64,000 nt of DNA from Pseudonocardia autotrophica (GCF_000717175.1 NZ_JNYD01000001.1:186001-250000); one strand, 5' to 3'. Counted from the first letter of the stretch, positions 22,296-31,862 are shown. Notes: generated by a model from the sequence alone, not told the origin. Made by a program: numbers and translations.

Positions 22296-25200
22296 TCAGC
22301 CGGTGCCGCTGCCCCAGATGTCCTCCAGGAACCGGTCGGCGGCGCGCAACCCGGCCAGCCACGCGTCGGCGTCGGCCTCGGACGCGCCCGTCCGGTCCCG
22401 GAACACCTGCCGCAGCGCCGCCCGCACCCCGGGGGCGATGGTCGAGGCGTTGCCGCACACGAAGACCGCGGCCCCCTGCTGGAGCAGCCCCCACACCTCG
22501 TCGGCGTGCTCGAGCATCGACTCCTGCACGTACTGCCGGGGCGCCCCGGCGTAGCGCGAGTACGCCGGGACGACGTGGACGAGGCCCTGCTCCTCGAGCC
22601 CGCGCAGCTCGTCGGCGTAGAGCTCGTCGGTCTCGGGACTGCGGCAGCCGAAGAACAGCAGCGAGCGGCCGACGGTCCGCCCCTCCGCCGCGTCGGCGGC
22701 CCGGTCCTGCAGGAACCCCCGGAACGGCGCGAGCCCGGTCCCCGCCCCGATCATGATCATCGGGGTGCTGGGGTCGGCCGGCGGGCGGAAGGCGATCGTC
22801 GGCTTGCGGACGAACACGAACGCCGTGCCCTGCTCCGGCAGCGCCGACAGGTGTCCGGAGCAGGTGCCCTGGTACACCCCTGACCCCGAGCGGGCGGGCC
22901 CGCGGACCACGCCGACGGTGATGCTGCAGTCGTCGTGGCCCGCCCGCGGCGACGACGAGATCGAGTAGTACCGCGGCCGCAGCGGGGGCATGAGGTCGAG
23001 GAACTCCGCGAAGGGCAGGTCGCACGCCGGGAACGCCTCGAGCAGGTCGAGCACCGAGCGGTAGGGCTCGGCCACCCCCGCGCGGTACCCGTCGCCGGCG
23101 AGCGCCTCGAGCTCGGCCCTCGTGGCGGGGTCCTCGGTGTACCGGGCGAGCGTCTCGACGTCGCCGCGGGTCGCCACGTCCTGCAGCTCCACGCAGGTGG
23201 CCAGCACCCCGAGCAGCGGGGCGGGTTCGTCGACCGGCAGATGGGTCGGCGCCGTGCCCGTCGGGATGATCGTGAGGTACTGGGCGCCGTCGAGGCCGAA
23301 GTGCGTGATCACGCGGCGGATCGGGTCGATGCCGTTGCGCGGCAGCACGCCGAGGTGGTCGCCGGCCCCATAGGTGACGCCCTCGGGCAGGGCGATCTCC
23401 ACGTGCCGGGTCGAGCGCTCCGGCGGCTTGCCGTTCGACCCGAGGATCATCTCGCGGTTGACGGTGATCCGGCCCGGCCGCGCGTGGTACGAGAGCACCA
23501 CCGGGTTGGTGACCTGCCGGTTCGTGAGCGTGACCGTCAGCCGCGGGCCCTGCCGCAGCTCCGCGCCCACCTCGTCCGGCAGGCCGAGCGCGCCGGCCAG
23601 GTCGGCCCACAGGCCCGCGTGCCAGTCGCGGTAGGCCGCGTCGAAGTCGCCGCTCGCGTCGCCGCCGGCGCGCGGGTGGACCCGCCGGCCGCCCGCCGCG
23701 GTCAGCCCGTCGTCGAGCCGGGTCGGGACGGCCTGGTAGGTGCCGGCCCACTCGCTGTCGCCGCAGCCGAAGACCGCGAAGGCCGTGCCGGGCACGCGGG
23801 CGTCGGGTCCGGCGAGCCAGTCGCAGAACTTCGCCGCATTGTCCGGCGGGGTGCCGTTGTACGACGAGCTGACGACGATCGCCGCACCCTTCTCCGGCAG
23901 CGCGCCGACGTGGTCGTCGAGCGGGCCGAGGGTCACGTCGAACCCGCGCGCGGTGCCCTCGCCGGCGAGCGTGGTCGCCAGCGCCTCCGCGGTACCGAGG
24001 TTGGACCCGAACAGCACGGCGAGCGGCGTGCCGTGCCGCCCGACCAGTGGCTCCGGTGCCGCGGCGGGCACGGCCTCGCGCACCGTGCCGGTGCCCGCGC
24101 CGTCCGTGGCCGGCGCCGCGCGGAGGGTGCGGCCGGTCCGCGGGCGCACGACGATCCGGAAGTCGTCCGGCTTGACGGTCAGCGTGGTCTTCGTGTGGAG
24201 CTGGTAGTCGAGCTGGTCCTCGAGCTCGAACCGCTGCAGCAGCATGCCGAGCACGAGCGTGGCCTCCTGCAGCGCGAACTGCCGGCCGATGCAGGCGCGC
24301 TGCCCGGTGCCGAACGGCTTGTAGGCGTGCGGCGGGAGGGCCGCGATCCTGTCCGCGGCCATCCGGTCGGGGTCGAAGCGCTCCGGGTCGTCCCAGACCG
24401 AGGTGTCCCGGTGCAGCGCGCCCGCCAGCACGGTGATCGGCGTGTCCGCCGGGATCGCGTAGCGGCCGCCGATGACCGTGTCCTCGCGCGGCCGGCGGGT
24501 GAAGCCGGGCGCGGTCGGCCACAGCCGCAGCGTCTCGTCGAGCACCTGGCGGACGTACCGGAGCCGGCCGATCTGCTCGAAGGTCGGCGCGGCGTCGTCG
24601 CCGAGGATCTCGTCGACCTCGTCGCGGGCCCGCCGCGCCGCCTCCGGGTTCTTGAGCAGCTCGTAGATCGCGAAGGACAGCAGACCGGAGGTGGTCTCGT
24701 GGCCGGCGATGAGGAAGGTGATGCACTGCGCGCGGATGTTCTCGTCCGGCAGCGACTCGCCGTCGCGGGTCCGGCCGACGAGCATGCGGCCGAGCAGGTC
24801 GGTGTCGTCGGCGGCCTCGCCCTGGGCCCGGCGGTCGCGCACCAGACCGTCGACGAGGTCGCTCATGAAGGTCGCGTCCTCCTCGAGCTGCCGTTGCGCG
24901 CGGACCCGCAGACGGGTCTGGATGGGCAGCTGCCGCTGCCGGCCCTGCGCCTCCGTGAGCACCCGGGTCATGGCCTGCACGAAGGGGTGCGGGGTGTCGC
25001 GGTAGAAGGAGTTGAACCGGTAGCCGAACCCGCAGAGCGCGATGGTGTCGAGGGTCAGCCGGGTCATGTCGGCCGGGACGTCGACCTCCTCGCCGGGGTT
25101 GAGCCGGGCCCATTTCTCCATGAGCTGCTCGGCGATGTCGACCATCCGGGGCACGTAGTCCCGCATCGCGCGCATCGAGAAGGGCGCCATGAGGATCTCG

Positions 25201-25544
25201 TGCGCCCGGTGCCAGAGCGGGTCGCCGGTGCGGGAGGTGAACAGCCCGTTCCCGATCGGTCCCTCGCTGAGCTGGGCCAGCCCGCCGCCCAACGCCTTGT
25301 CGAACCGGCTGTCGTCGAACACCTCCTGGGCGAGCGCGGCGCCGGAGAGGATCAGCCGCGACCCGCCCGGCATGCTGATCCGGTAGATCGGGCCGTACTC
25401 CTTCGCCATCCGCGCGAACCCGTCGAGCGGGGCCACGCTGTCGATGTCGAGCAGGTTGCCGAGCAGGGGCAGCGGGTGCGGGCCGGGCAGGTCGTCGATC
25501 CCGATGATCCCGCCCGTCCCCGCGCTGCCGGTCTCACTGCTCAT
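22296..25544 (-). CDS. Self-sufficient cytochrome P450 / P450 reductase fusion (CYP102-like)
   Basis: This 1082-residue fusion carries a P450 domain and a diflavin reductase on one chain, like P450 BM3 of Priestia megaterium. It should hydroxylate hydrophobic substrates with NADPH and O2. P450 features are AGHETTSG (280-287), ETLR (337-340) and heme ligand Cys418 in FGTGQRACIG. The flavodoxin domain begins LAVLFGSNLGTAEALA; the FAD and NADPH sites are RYYSISSSP and GAGTGLAPFRGFLQ. BM3 Phe87 is kept in GNGLFTS, but the positions of BM3 Arg47 and Tyr51, which hold fatty-acid carboxylates, are Gly64-like and Ile. The substrate may differ. It overlaps the upstream membrane-protein gene by 11 bases. 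Confidence 0.95.
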   Translation of the reverse strand: MSSETGSAGTGGIIGIDDLPGPHPLPLLGNLLDIDSVAPLDGFARMAKEYGPIYRISMPGGSRLILSGAALAQEVFDDSRFDKALGGGLAQLSEGPIGNGLFTSRTGDPLWHRAHEILMAPFSMRAMRDYVPRMVDIAEQLMEKWARLNPGEEVDVPADMTRLTLDTIALCGFGYRFNSFYRDTPHPFVQAMTRVLTEAQGRQRQLPIQTRLRVRAQRQLEEDATFMSDLVDGLVRDRRAQGEAADDTDLLGRMLVGRTRDGESLPDENIRAQCITFLIAGHETTSGLLSFAIYELLKNPEAARRARDEVDEILGDDAAPTFEQIGRLRYVRQVLDETLRLWPTAPGFTRRPREDTVIGGRYAIPADTPITVLAGALHRDTSVWDDPERFDPDRMAADRIAALPPHAYKPFGTGQRACIGRQFALQEATLVLGMLLQRFELEDQLDYQLHTKTTLTVKPDDFRIVVRPRTGRTLRAAPATDGAGTGTVREAVPAAAPEPLVGRHGTPLAVLFGSNLGTAEALATTLAGEGTARGFDVTLGPLDDHVGALPEKGAAIVVSSSYNGTPPDNAAKFCDWLAGPDARVPGTAFAVFGCGDSEWAGTYQAVPTRLDDGLTAAGGRRVHPRAGGDASGDFDAAYRDWHAGLWADLAGALGLPDEVGAELRQGPRLTVTLTNRQVTNPVVLSYHARPGRITVNREMILGSNGKPPERSTRHVEIALPEGVTYGAGDHLGVLPRNGIDPIRRVITHFGLDGAQYLTIIPTGTAPTHLPVDEPAPLLGVLATCVELQDVATRGDVETLARYTEDPATRAELEALAGDGYRAGVAEPYRSVLDLLEAFPACDLPFAEFLDLMPPLRPRYYSISSSPRAGHDDCSITVGVVRGPARSGSGVYQGTCSGHLSALPEQGTAFVFVRKPTIAFRPPADPSTPMIMIGAGTGLAPFRGFLQDRAADAAEGRTVGRSLLFFGCRSPETDELYADELRGLEEQGLVHVVPAYSRYAGAPRQYVQESMLEHADEVWGLLQQGAAVFVCGNASTIAPGVRAALRQVFRDRTGASEADADAWLAGLRAADRFLEDIWGSGTG

Positions 25545-26271
25545 CCTGGTCCTCCTTCGTGGGGCCGTCCTCCCGCCCCGGGCGGCGCACCAGCAGCAGG
25601 ACGCTCAGCACGAGCACCCAGCCCGGGAACACCAGCAGGACCGAGGGATGGAACGTGGTACTGACCAGCAGGAACGCCGCGGCCAGGTAGGAGACGACGG
25701 CGAGCGGCCGGGGGAGCGCGCGACCCAGCCCGGTCGTCGTCGTGATCATGAACATGCCGGCTGCGCGGACGCCGTAGACGAAGACCATGGTGAAACCGAC
25801 CGTCATCAGGGTGCGGACGACGTCGGGCGGCGGGGGCGCGGCGGACGAGAAGCGGGTGAGCAGGGCGGCGCCGCCGGCGGTGGCGGTGCCGGCGAAGAGC
25901 AGGGCCACGAAGAGGACGCCCGACGCCAGGTGCAGCCAGTGCGGGATGCGCGCCCACGATCGCGGCGCCATGACCTGCAGGTACGTCCGGGTCGCGGCCA
26001 TGTGCCAGAGGAACGCGATCCCGGTGAAGGGCACCACGTAGAGGCCGACGGAGACGAGCAGCGAGTCGCGGCCCGTGGTGAAGAAGGCGGTGTAGGCGTC
26101 GTCCGGGGCGTCGAGGCCGGGGCCCTGCGACACCAGCACGAGCGCGACGACGAACAGCGCGGCGAACACGATCCCCGAGCCGCCGGCGGCGCGGGCGAGG
26201 GCGGTGGCCTCGGCGCGGTCCGGCCGGGCCACGGGAGCGGTGGGCGGGTCGGGACGGACCGGTGCCGGCAT
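25534..26271 (-). CDS. Multi-pass membrane protein, operon partner of the P450
   Basis: The 245-residue protein has about six predicted transmembrane helices (roughly residues 31-49, 73-92, 115-135, 155-178, 190-206 and 212-228). I cannot name its family with confidence; it looks like uncharacterised actinobacterial membrane proteins with a Y-V-V-P-F-x-G-I-A-F-L-W motif (residues 79-90). The ATG has GGGAGG upstream. Its 3' end overlaps the P450 start by 11 bases, so both are almost certainly co-translated. It might supply substrate, move product or anchor the enzyme, but this is only inferred from the overlap. Confidence 0.7.
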   Translation of the reverse strand: MPAPVRPDPPTAPVARPDRAEATALARAAGGSGIVFAALFVVALVLVSQGPGLDAPDDAYTAFFTTGRDSLLVSVGLYVVPFTGIAFLWHMAATRTYLQVMAPRSWARIPHWLHLASGVLFVALLFAGTATAGGAALLTRFSSAAPPPPDVVRTLMTVGFTMVFVYGVRAAGMFMITTTTGLGRALPRPLAVVSYLAAAFLLVSTTFHPSVLLVFPGWVLVLSVLLLVRRPGREDGPTKEDQDEQ

Positions 26272-26491
26272 GGAGCCTCCCGCGGCGGCGCCGCCGCGGC
26301 CCCGGCCGGGCAGGGCGCCCGGCCGGCCGCCGCGACCGCGCGGCCGTGCTGTGCGGGCGATGCTCGTGACGCCGCCGCGGACCGGTCAAGGACCACAGGT
26401 CCCGTTCCGTCCGGGCGGAGCCGGCCGGACGTGCGTACGCAGGTGCCGGCGGAGCAGTCGGTGGGCCCTTCCTCGCCGGCCCGGTGATCGC

Positions 26492-26497
26492 TAGCCT
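26492..26497 (+). promoter_or_regulatory. -10 box of a leaderless trpB2 transcript
   Basis: TAGCCT ends seven bases before the ATG at 26505, placing the transcription start at the start codon. The rest of the 233-base gap to the divergent membrane-protein gene is GC-rich inverted sequence (26281-26340) with no gene. Confidence 0.5.
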
Positions 26498-26504
26498 GCG
26501 CGCC

Positions 26505-27764
26505 ATGAGTCGCTGGACGCTGCCGCCCGACCGGATCCCGAGCGCCTGGTTCAACGTGGCGCCGCACCTGCCGGAGCCGGTGGACCCGCCGCTGCACCCG
26601 GCCACCCGCGAGCCCGTCGGTCCCGAGGACCTGGCGCCGCTGTTCCCGATGGAGCTCATCGGGCAGGAGGTGTCGACCGCGCCGTGGATCGACGTCCCCG
26701 GTGAGGTCCTGGACATCCTGAAGCTGTGGCGCCCCACCCCGCTGGTCAGGGCCGAACGGCTGGAGAGGGCGCTCGGCACGCCCGCCCGGATCTACTTCAA
26801 GGACGAGTCCGGCTCGCCGTCGGGCAGCCACAAGACCAACACCGCCGTGCCCCAGGCGTTCTACAACGCCAAGGAGGGCATCACCCGCCTCACCACGGAG
26901 ACCGGGGCGGGGCAGTGGGGCACCGCGCTGTCCTACGCGGCCGCGCAGTACGGCCTGGAGCTGCAGGTCTACATGGTCCGCGCCTCGTACGAGCAGAAGC
27001 CGTACCGCCGGATCGCGATGGAGACCTGGGGCGGCTCGGTGGTCCCGTCCCCGGTCGACGAGCCCGGCCACCCCGGCTCGCTCGGCTCCGCGATCTCGGA
27101 CGCCGTGCGGGACTGCGTGGGCCGCGAGGACACGCACTACGCGCTGGGCTCGGTGCTGAACCACGTGCTGCTGCACCAGACCGTGATCGGGCTCGAGGCC
27201 AAGGAGCAGCTGGAGCTGGCGGGCGAGCGGCTGCCGGACGTCGTCCTCGCGTCCTGCGGCGGCGGGTCCAACCTGGGTGGGATCGCGTTCCCGTTCGTGC
27301 CGGACGAGGGCGTGCGGCTGCTCGCCGTCGAGCCGCTGTCCTGCCCGACCCTGACCCGGGGCCGGTTCGAGTACGACTTCGGCGACGTCGCCGGGCTGAC
27401 CCCGCTGATGCCCATGTACACCCTCGGGCACGACTTCGTGCCGCCGTCCATCCATGCGGGCGGACTGCGCTACCACGGCGACTCGCCGCTGGTGTCGTCC
27501 CTGGTCAAGGCGGGTCGGATGGAGGCGGTGGCCTACCCGCAGGGCAAGGTTTTCGAGGCGGCGGTGCAGTTCGCCCGGGTCGAGGGCAAGATCCCGGCGC
27601 CGGAGTGCGCGCACGCGGTCCGGGCCGCGATCGACGAGGCGTTGGCCGCCAAGGAGACGGGGGAGGAGAAGGTGATCCTCTTCAACTACAGCGGCCACGG
27701 CTTCCTCGACCTGTCGGCCTACGACGACCACAACAACGGCCGGCTGCCGGAGGAGCAGGGCTGA
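26505..27764 (+). CDS. TrpB2-type tryptophan synthase beta-like enzyme
   Basis: This PLP enzyme (419 residues) belongs to the TrpB2 branch of tryptophan synthase beta chains, which join indole and serine and often work without the usual alpha chain. The PLP lysine is Lys110 in SGSHKTN, and the phosphate-binding glycine loop is [10 protein letters not shown]. The TrpB2-specific N-terminal extension ([16 protein letters not shown]) is present. No trpA or other trp gene is nearby. It may salvage indole or act on another amino acid. The ATG at 26505 fits a leaderless promoter. It is divergent from the P450 operon. Confidence 0.88.
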   Translation: MSRWTLPPDRIPSAWFNVAPHLPEPVDPPLHPATREPVGPEDLAPLFPMELIGQEVSTAPWIDVPGEVLDILKLWRPTPLVRAERLERALGTPARIYFKDESGSPSGSHKTNTAVPQAFYNAKEGITRLTTETGAGQWGTALSYAAAQYGLELQVYMVRASYEQKPYRRIAMETWGGSVVPSPVDEPGHPGSLGSAISDAVRDCVGREDTHYALGSVLNHVLLHQTVIGLEAKEQLELAGERLPDVVLASCGGGSNLGGIAFPFVPDEGVRLLAVEPLSCPTLTRGRFEYDFGDVAGLTPLMPMYTLGHDFVPPSIHAGGLRYHGDSPLVSSLVKAGRMEAVAYPQGKVFEAAVQFARVEGKIPAPECAHAVRAAIDEALAAKETGEEKVILFNYSGHGFLDLSAYDDHNNGRLPEEQG

Positions 27765-27793
27765 GACCCGGTCGCCCGCCCGGGCCCGGGGGC

Positions 27794-27799
27794 TAGCCT
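27794..27799 (+). promoter_or_regulatory. Probable -10 box upstream of the flippase-like gene
   Basis: TAGCCT lies 30 bases before the ATG at 27830, with GGAGG in the leader. A GC-rich hairpin-forming stretch (27775-27792) between trpB2 and this box may end trpB2 transcription. Confidence 0.4.
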
Positions 27800-27829
27800 G
27801 GGTCGGAGGCGGAGCACCGGGGAGGGTCG

Positions 27830-28954
27830 ATGGCGGCACCACGCCTGCGTTCGGCCCTGACGTGGCCGCTGCGGCACCTCAAGACGGTGCTGCACTGGAT
27901 CCTGGTGGCGGCCGCGCTCGGCTACATCGCGTGGCAGCTGCCGGAGATGGCGCGCGCCGTCCGCGAGGCGGACGAGCCGCTGTCGCACCTGCGTCCGGGC
28001 TGGCTCGGGCTCGCGGTGGCGCTCGCGGTGGCCGCACTCATGCTCTACGGCGAGCTGCACCGCGTGATGCTCGTGATCGGCGGGGCGCGGGTGTCGGGCC
28101 GCACGGTCCAGGCCATCACCTTCGCCGAGAACGCCATCGCCAACACGGTCCCGGTCGTGGGCGGGGCCGGTGCGCTCGCGTACTCCATCGCCCGGCTTCG
28201 CAGCCGGGGCGTGGACGCGGCCCTGGCCTCGTGGTCGGTGTTCCTGCCCGGCGCCCTGTCCACGATCGTCCTGCTGGTCGGCGCCGTGTTCATCGTCGGC
28301 TCCGCCGGCTGGATGCCGATGTGGCTGGCCCTGATGGTCGCGGCCGCCATCGCCGTCGGGACGATGGGGTTCTGGTCGGTGCTCACGCACGCCTCGGTGC
28401 TGCACCGGATCCTGCTCGGCCTGGTGCACCTGTGGCGCCGGGTGCCCGGCGTGTGCCACGACTGCCGCGGCGGCTGGGCGTCGGACCCGGAGGCCACCGC
28501 GAACCGGCTGACCGAGCGCATCAACATCCTGCACCCGACGCCCTGGCAGTGGTTGCTGCTCGCCGGCACCGCCCTGGCCAGCTGGGCCGCGGACTTCCTG
28601 GCCCTGCACGCCTGCGCCACCGCCCTCGGGCTCGACGCCCGGTGGACGACCCTCGCGCTGGGGTTCCTCGTCGTCCAGCTCAGCATCGCGCTGCAGGTGC
28701 TCCCCGGCGGTGCCGGCCTGGCTGAGACCGGGCTGCTCGGCGTGCTGCTCGCCTCGGGTGCCCCGGCCGCGCCCGCCGCCGCGACCGTGCTGGTCTACCG
28801 GCTGATCACGTGGCTGGGGCTGTCGGTGGCCGGCTGGATCGTCTACGCCGCGCAGATCCACCTCACGCCGCCGCACTGGCACCGCCACCGCGCCGCGGAG
28901 GGCACCTCGGACGGGGAGCGGGAGCTGCCGCCGGGCACCGTGCCCAGCACCTGA
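27830..28954 (+). CDS. Lysylphosphatidylglycerol synthase TM region/UPF0104-family membrane protein
   Basis: The 374-residue protein has about seven to eight predicted transmembrane helices and the pattern of the YbhN/MprF-N family: E-N-A-I-A-N-T-V-P-V-V-G-G-A-G (residues 100-114) and VLPGGAGLAETGLLGVL. MprF N-domains flip lipids, and stand-alone members of this family are often near glycosyltransferases. No such partner is adjacent here. A loop with CHDCRGG (about residues 209-215) is unusual and may bind metal. Its stop lies 6 bases from the convergent rhodanese stop. Confidence 0.75.
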   Translation: MAAPRLRSALTWPLRHLKTVLHWILVAAALGYIAWQLPEMARAVREADEPLSHLRPGWLGLAVALAVAALMLYGELHRVMLVIGGARVSGRTVQAITFAENAIANTVPVVGGAGALAYSIARLRSRGVDAALASWSVFLPGALSTIVLLVGAVFIVGSAGWMPMWLALMVAAAIAVGTMGFWSVLTHASVLHRILLGLVHLWRRVPGVCHDCRGGWASDPEATANRLTERINILHPTPWQWLLLAGTALASWAADFLALHACATALGLDARWTTLALGFLVVQLSIALQVLPGGAGLAETGLLGVLLASGAPAAPAAATVLVYRLITWLGLSVAGWIVYAAQIHLTPPHWHRHRAAEGTSDGERELPPGTVPST

Positions 28955-28960
28955 CGCCGC

Positions 28961-29410
28961 TCAGCAGCCGCAGGGCGTGGTCAGCGGATCCGGCTCGTTC
29001 TCCCGTACACCCTCGATGGTCTCGACGGCGAAGCCCTCGCGGATCCAGTACTCGATCCCGCCCAGCATCTCCTTGACCCGGAAGCCCGCGCGGGCCAGCT
29101 CCAGCGCGCCGCGGGTCGCGCCGTCGCAGCCCGGTCCCCAGCAGTACGTGACCACGGGGACCGCCGGATCGAGGTCGCCGGGGAGCGCTGCGTGCGGGTG
29201 GTGCACCGCGCCGGGCACGTGCCTCTGGTCCCACGCTGCGCGGCTGCGGGTGTCCACGAGCACGAAGCCGGGCTCCGGTCCGCCGAGGGCGGCGTGCACG
29301 TCGGAGACGTCGGTGAAGAAGGTCAGCCGGGCCGCGAAGTGGGCCGCCGCCTCGGCGGGGGACCCGGGCGGGACGGCCAGGACGGGCGAGACCGGAGCGG
29401 AGATCGTCAT
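28961..29410 (-). CDS. Single-domain rhodanese-like sulfurtransferase
   Basis: The 149-residue protein has one rhodanese domain: LVDTRSRAAWDQRHVPGAVH, then the active-site loop starting at Cys90 in YCWGPGCDGA. Such proteins pass sulfane sulfur between thiols. The loop holds a second cysteine (Cys95), and the protein ends in PCGC. The ATG at 29410 was chosen because a minus-strand -10 (TAGCGT, 29423-29418) lies seven bases upstream, indicating a leaderless transcript; a longer start at 29458 would ignore it. The partner is unknown. Confidence 0.8.
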   Translation of the reverse strand: MTISAPVSPVLAVPPGSPAEAAAHFAARLTFFTDVSDVHAALGGPEPGFVLVDTRSRAAWDQRHVPGAVHHPHAALPGDLDPAVPVVTYCWGPGCDGATRGALELARAGFRVKEMLGGIEYWIREGFAVETIEGVRENEPDPLTTPCGC

Positions 29411-29450
29411 GCCCCGGACGCTAGGCAGATGCGGCGGCCTCGGGAAGAGA

Positions 29451-29486
29451 GAATCCACGGTGCATGTAGGTCGTCGCCGTGGATTC
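29451..29486. terminator. Inverted repeat between purT and the rhodanese gene
   Basis: GAATCCACGG (29451-29460) pairs perfectly with CCGTGGATTC (29477-29486) across a 16-base loop. It starts 5 bases beyond the purT stop and could end purT transcription. It also lies upstream of the rhodanese promoter, so a protein-binding role is possible. Confidence 0.55.
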
Positions 29487-29491
29487 CCCGG

Positions 29492-30715
29492 TTACTCGGT
29501 GACGACGCGGACGAGTCCGGCGGCCTCCTTCGCCCGCTCGCGGGCCGTCTCGACGTCGTCGGCCGCGGCGACCGCCACACCCATCCGACGCTTCACGAAG
29601 CTCTCGGGCTTACCGAAGAGGCGGAGGTCCGAGCCCGGTACGGCCAGCGCCGCGTCGACGCCCTCGAACCCGACGGCCTTGGCGTCGACCCCGCCGTAGA
29701 TCACCGCCGAGGCGCCGGGGGAGCGGAGGGTGACGTCGACCGGCAGGCCCAGTACGGCGCGGGCGTGCAGCTCGAACTCCGAGAGCCGCTGGGTCGCCAG
29801 CGTGACCAGCCCGGTGTCGTGCGGACGCGGCGAGACCTCGGAGAACAGCACGTCGTCGCCGCGCACGAACAGCTCGACCCCGAAGATGCCGCGGCCGCCG
29901 AGGGCCTCGGTGATCCGGCCGGAGACGTCCCGGGCCGCCGCAGCCGCAGCTTCGGACATGGGCTGCGGCTGCCACGACTCGACGTAGTCCCCGTCCTCCT
30001 GCACGTGTCCGATCGGCGCGCAGAAGTGGGTGCCGGTGGTGTGGTCGGGGCCGACCGCCCGCACCGTGAGCTGGGTGATCTCGTAGTCGAAGTCGACGAA
30101 GCCCTCGACGATGACCCGCGTCCCGGCGACCCGGCCGCCGGCCATCGCGTACTGCCACGCCGGCTCGAGGTCCGCCGCCGAGCGCAGCACGGACTGCCCC
30201 TTGCCCGACGACGACATCACCGGCTTCAGCACGCACGGGTAGCCGATCCCGCCCCCGGCGCCGCCCTCGATCGCGTCACGGACCTCGTCGAGCGAGTCGG
30301 CGAAGGCGTACGGCGAGGTGGGCAGGCCGAGCTCCTCGGCGGCCAGCCGGCGGATCCCCTCGCGGTCCATCGTCAACCGGGTGGCGCGGGCGGTCGGGAC
30401 GACCGTGGCCGTGCCGGCCTCCTCGACGGCCAGCAGCGCGCTGGTGGCGATCGCCTCGATCTCGGGGATGACGTAGTGCGGCTGCTCCTGCTCGATCAGC
30501 GCCGTGAGCGCGACCGGGTCGGTCATGTCGATCGCGTGGGCGCGGTGTGCGACCTGGTGACCGGGCGCGTCGGGATACCGGTCGACCGCCACGACCTCGA
30601 CGCCGAGCCGCTGGAAGGCGATCACGACCTCCTTCCCGAGCTCGCCGGAGCCGAGCAGCATGACGCGGGTGGCGGAGGGGGCGAGCGGGGTGCCGATACG
30701 CACGGGGCCGGTCAT
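29492..30715 (-). CDS. purT: Formate-dependent phosphoribosylglycinamide formyltransferase
   Basis: PurT adds a formyl group to glycinamide ribonucleotide using free formate and ATP, an alternative to folate-dependent PurN in purine synthesis. The 407-residue ATP-grasp protein shows [20 protein letters not shown] near the N-terminus, [19 protein letters not shown] (phosphate loop) and [13 protein letters not shown] (metal and substrate binding). A minus-strand -10 (TAAGCT, 30727-30722) lies seven bases from the ATG, so the transcript is probably leaderless. No other pur gene is nearby. Confidence 0.95.
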   Translation of the reverse strand: MTGPVRIGTPLAPSATRVMLLGSGELGKEVVIAFQRLGVEVVAVDRYPDAPGHQVAHRAHAIDMTDPVALTALIEQEQPHYVIPEIEAIATSALLAVEEAGTATVVPTARATRLTMDREGIRRLAAEELGLPTSPYAFADSLDEVRDAIEGGAGGGIGYPCVLKPVMSSSGKGQSVLRSAADLEPAWQYAMAGGRVAGTRVIVEGFVDFDYEITQLTVRAVGPDHTTGTHFCAPIGHVQEDGDYVESWQPQPMSEAAAAAARDVSGRITEALGGRGIFGVELFVRGDDVLFSEVSPRPHDTGLVTLATQRLSEFELHARAVLGLPVDVTLRSPGASAVIYGGVDAKAVGFEGVDAALAVPGSDLRLFGKPESFVKRRMGVAVAAADDVETARERAKEAAGLVRVVTE

Positions 30716-30756
30716 GCGACCAGCTTAGGTTCCGTGTGGATCGACACCCCCGCCGC

Positions 30757-31245
30757 TCAGGCGTCGGCCGTCTCGCCGAGGTGGGCCTTGCGCATCGCCT
30801 CGACGTCCGGCTTGCCGAACTGGGACAGCATGGCCTGCATCGTGCGGTTGGCCGCCGCCGTGTCGGGGTCCTTCATCCACTCCTCGGCCTCGAGCGACAC
30901 GACCTGCCACGACACCCCGAACTTGTCCTTCAGCCACCCGCAGGGCTGGGGCTCGCCGCCCTCGATCAGCGCCTCCCAGTAGTGGTCGATCTCCTCGGTG
31001 GTCTCGCACGGCACCACGAACGAGATCGCCTCGGTGTGCGGGAACTGCGGGCCGCCGTTGAGCCCGGCGAACTCCCGCCCGTCGAGGGTGAAGTACACGA
31101 TCATGACCTCGCCGGCGGGCCCGGGCGCGCCCTCCGGGTAGCGCTGGATCTCGGTGATCTCCGAGTTCGGGAACACGGAGGTGTAGAACTCCGCGGCCTG
31201 CTGCGCCTGGCCGTCGAACCACAGGCAGGTGGCGATCTGCTTCAT
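30757..31245 (-). CDS. VOC-family (PhnB-like) protein
   Basis: The 162-residue protein belongs to the PhnB/3-demethylubiquinone-9 3-methyltransferase-like branch of the vicinal oxygen chelate superfamily: ATCLWFDGQAQQAAEFYTSV at residues 5-24, then GLNGGPQFPHTEAISF and CGWLKDKFGVSWQVV. The name of that family is misleading; these proteins are not shown to methylate ubiquinone. Substrate and metal are unknown. The ATG at 31245 has GAGGAG upstream. It is divergent from an Lrp-type regulator, which may control it. Confidence 0.8.
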   Translation of the reverse strand: MKQIATCLWFDGQAQQAAEFYTSVFPNSEITEIQRYPEGAPGPAGEVMIVYFTLDGREFAGLNGGPQFPHTEAISFVVPCETTEEIDHYWEALIEGGEPQPCGWLKDKFGVSWQVVSLEAEEWMKDPDTAAANRTMQAMLSQFGKPDVEAMRKAHLGETADA

Positions 31246-31352
31246 CGGGGACTCCTCGTGCTCGGCTCGTGCGGTTCCTGCTCGGTTGCAGGGGAGACGG
31301 CACGAACCGGACGAACTCATCGGTGGGGAGCGGGGGCCGCGGATTCGACGGC

Positions 31353-31358
31353 TAGAGT
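31353..31358 (+). promoter_or_regulatory. -10 box of a leaderless Lrp-family gene
   Basis: TAGAGT ends six bases before the ATG at 31365. The 119-base divergent gap towards the VOC gene is the natural place for an autoregulatory Lrp site, but no clear dyad was found. Confidence 0.45.
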
Positions 31359-31364
31359 GCCGTC

Positions 31365-31862
31365 ATGCCCGCGGATTCCCTGGACGACACGGACTGGCGC
31401 CTGCTGGAAGCACTCCAGCGGGACGGGCGGGCGAGCTACGCCGACCTGGGCCGGCTGGTCGGGCTCTCGCCCAGCGCGGTCACCGAGCGGGTGCGCCGGC
31501 TCGAGGAGAGCGGGGTGATCACCGGCTACGGCTGCGAGGTCGACCCCGAGAAGCTCGGTCTGCCGATCATGGCGCTGGTCCGGCTGCGCTACCCGAGCGG
31601 CAACTACACGCCCTTCCGGGACCTGCTCGCCACCACGCCTGAGATCATCGAGGCGCACCACGTCACCGGCGAGGACTGCTTCGTGCTCACCGTCCGGACC
31701 CGCACGATGCGGCACCTGGAGGAGGTCACGGGCCGGATCGCCGGGCTCGGCGGGGTGACCACCAGCGTCGTCTACTCGAGCCCGCTGCCGCGCCGCTCCG
31801 TCGTCGCCGGCGCGGTGCACGCCCGCGCCGCCGCGGCCGCCCGCTCCACCCGCGCCCGCTGA
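31365..31862 (+). CDS. Lrp/AsnC-family transcriptional regulator
   Basis: Lrp/AsnC proteins are small regulators that sense amino acids or similar ligands. The 165-residue protein has an N-terminal winged HTH (LDDTDWRLLEALQRDGRASY, then ADLGRLVGLSPSAVTERVRR) and a C-terminal ligand-binding RAM domain (AHHVTGEDCFVLTVRTRTM). The Ala/Arg-rich tail after residue 140 is probably disordered. It is leaderless. Divergent placement next to the VOC gene suggests that gene as a target. The ligand is unknown. Confidence 0.88.
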   Translation: MPADSLDDTDWRLLEALQRDGRASYADLGRLVGLSPSAVTERVRRLEESGVITGYGCEVDPEKLGLPIMALVRLRYPSGNYTPFRDLLATTPEIIEAHHVTGEDCFVLTVRTRTMRHLEEVTGRIAGLGGVTTSVVYSSPLPRRSVVAGAVHARAAAAARSTRAR

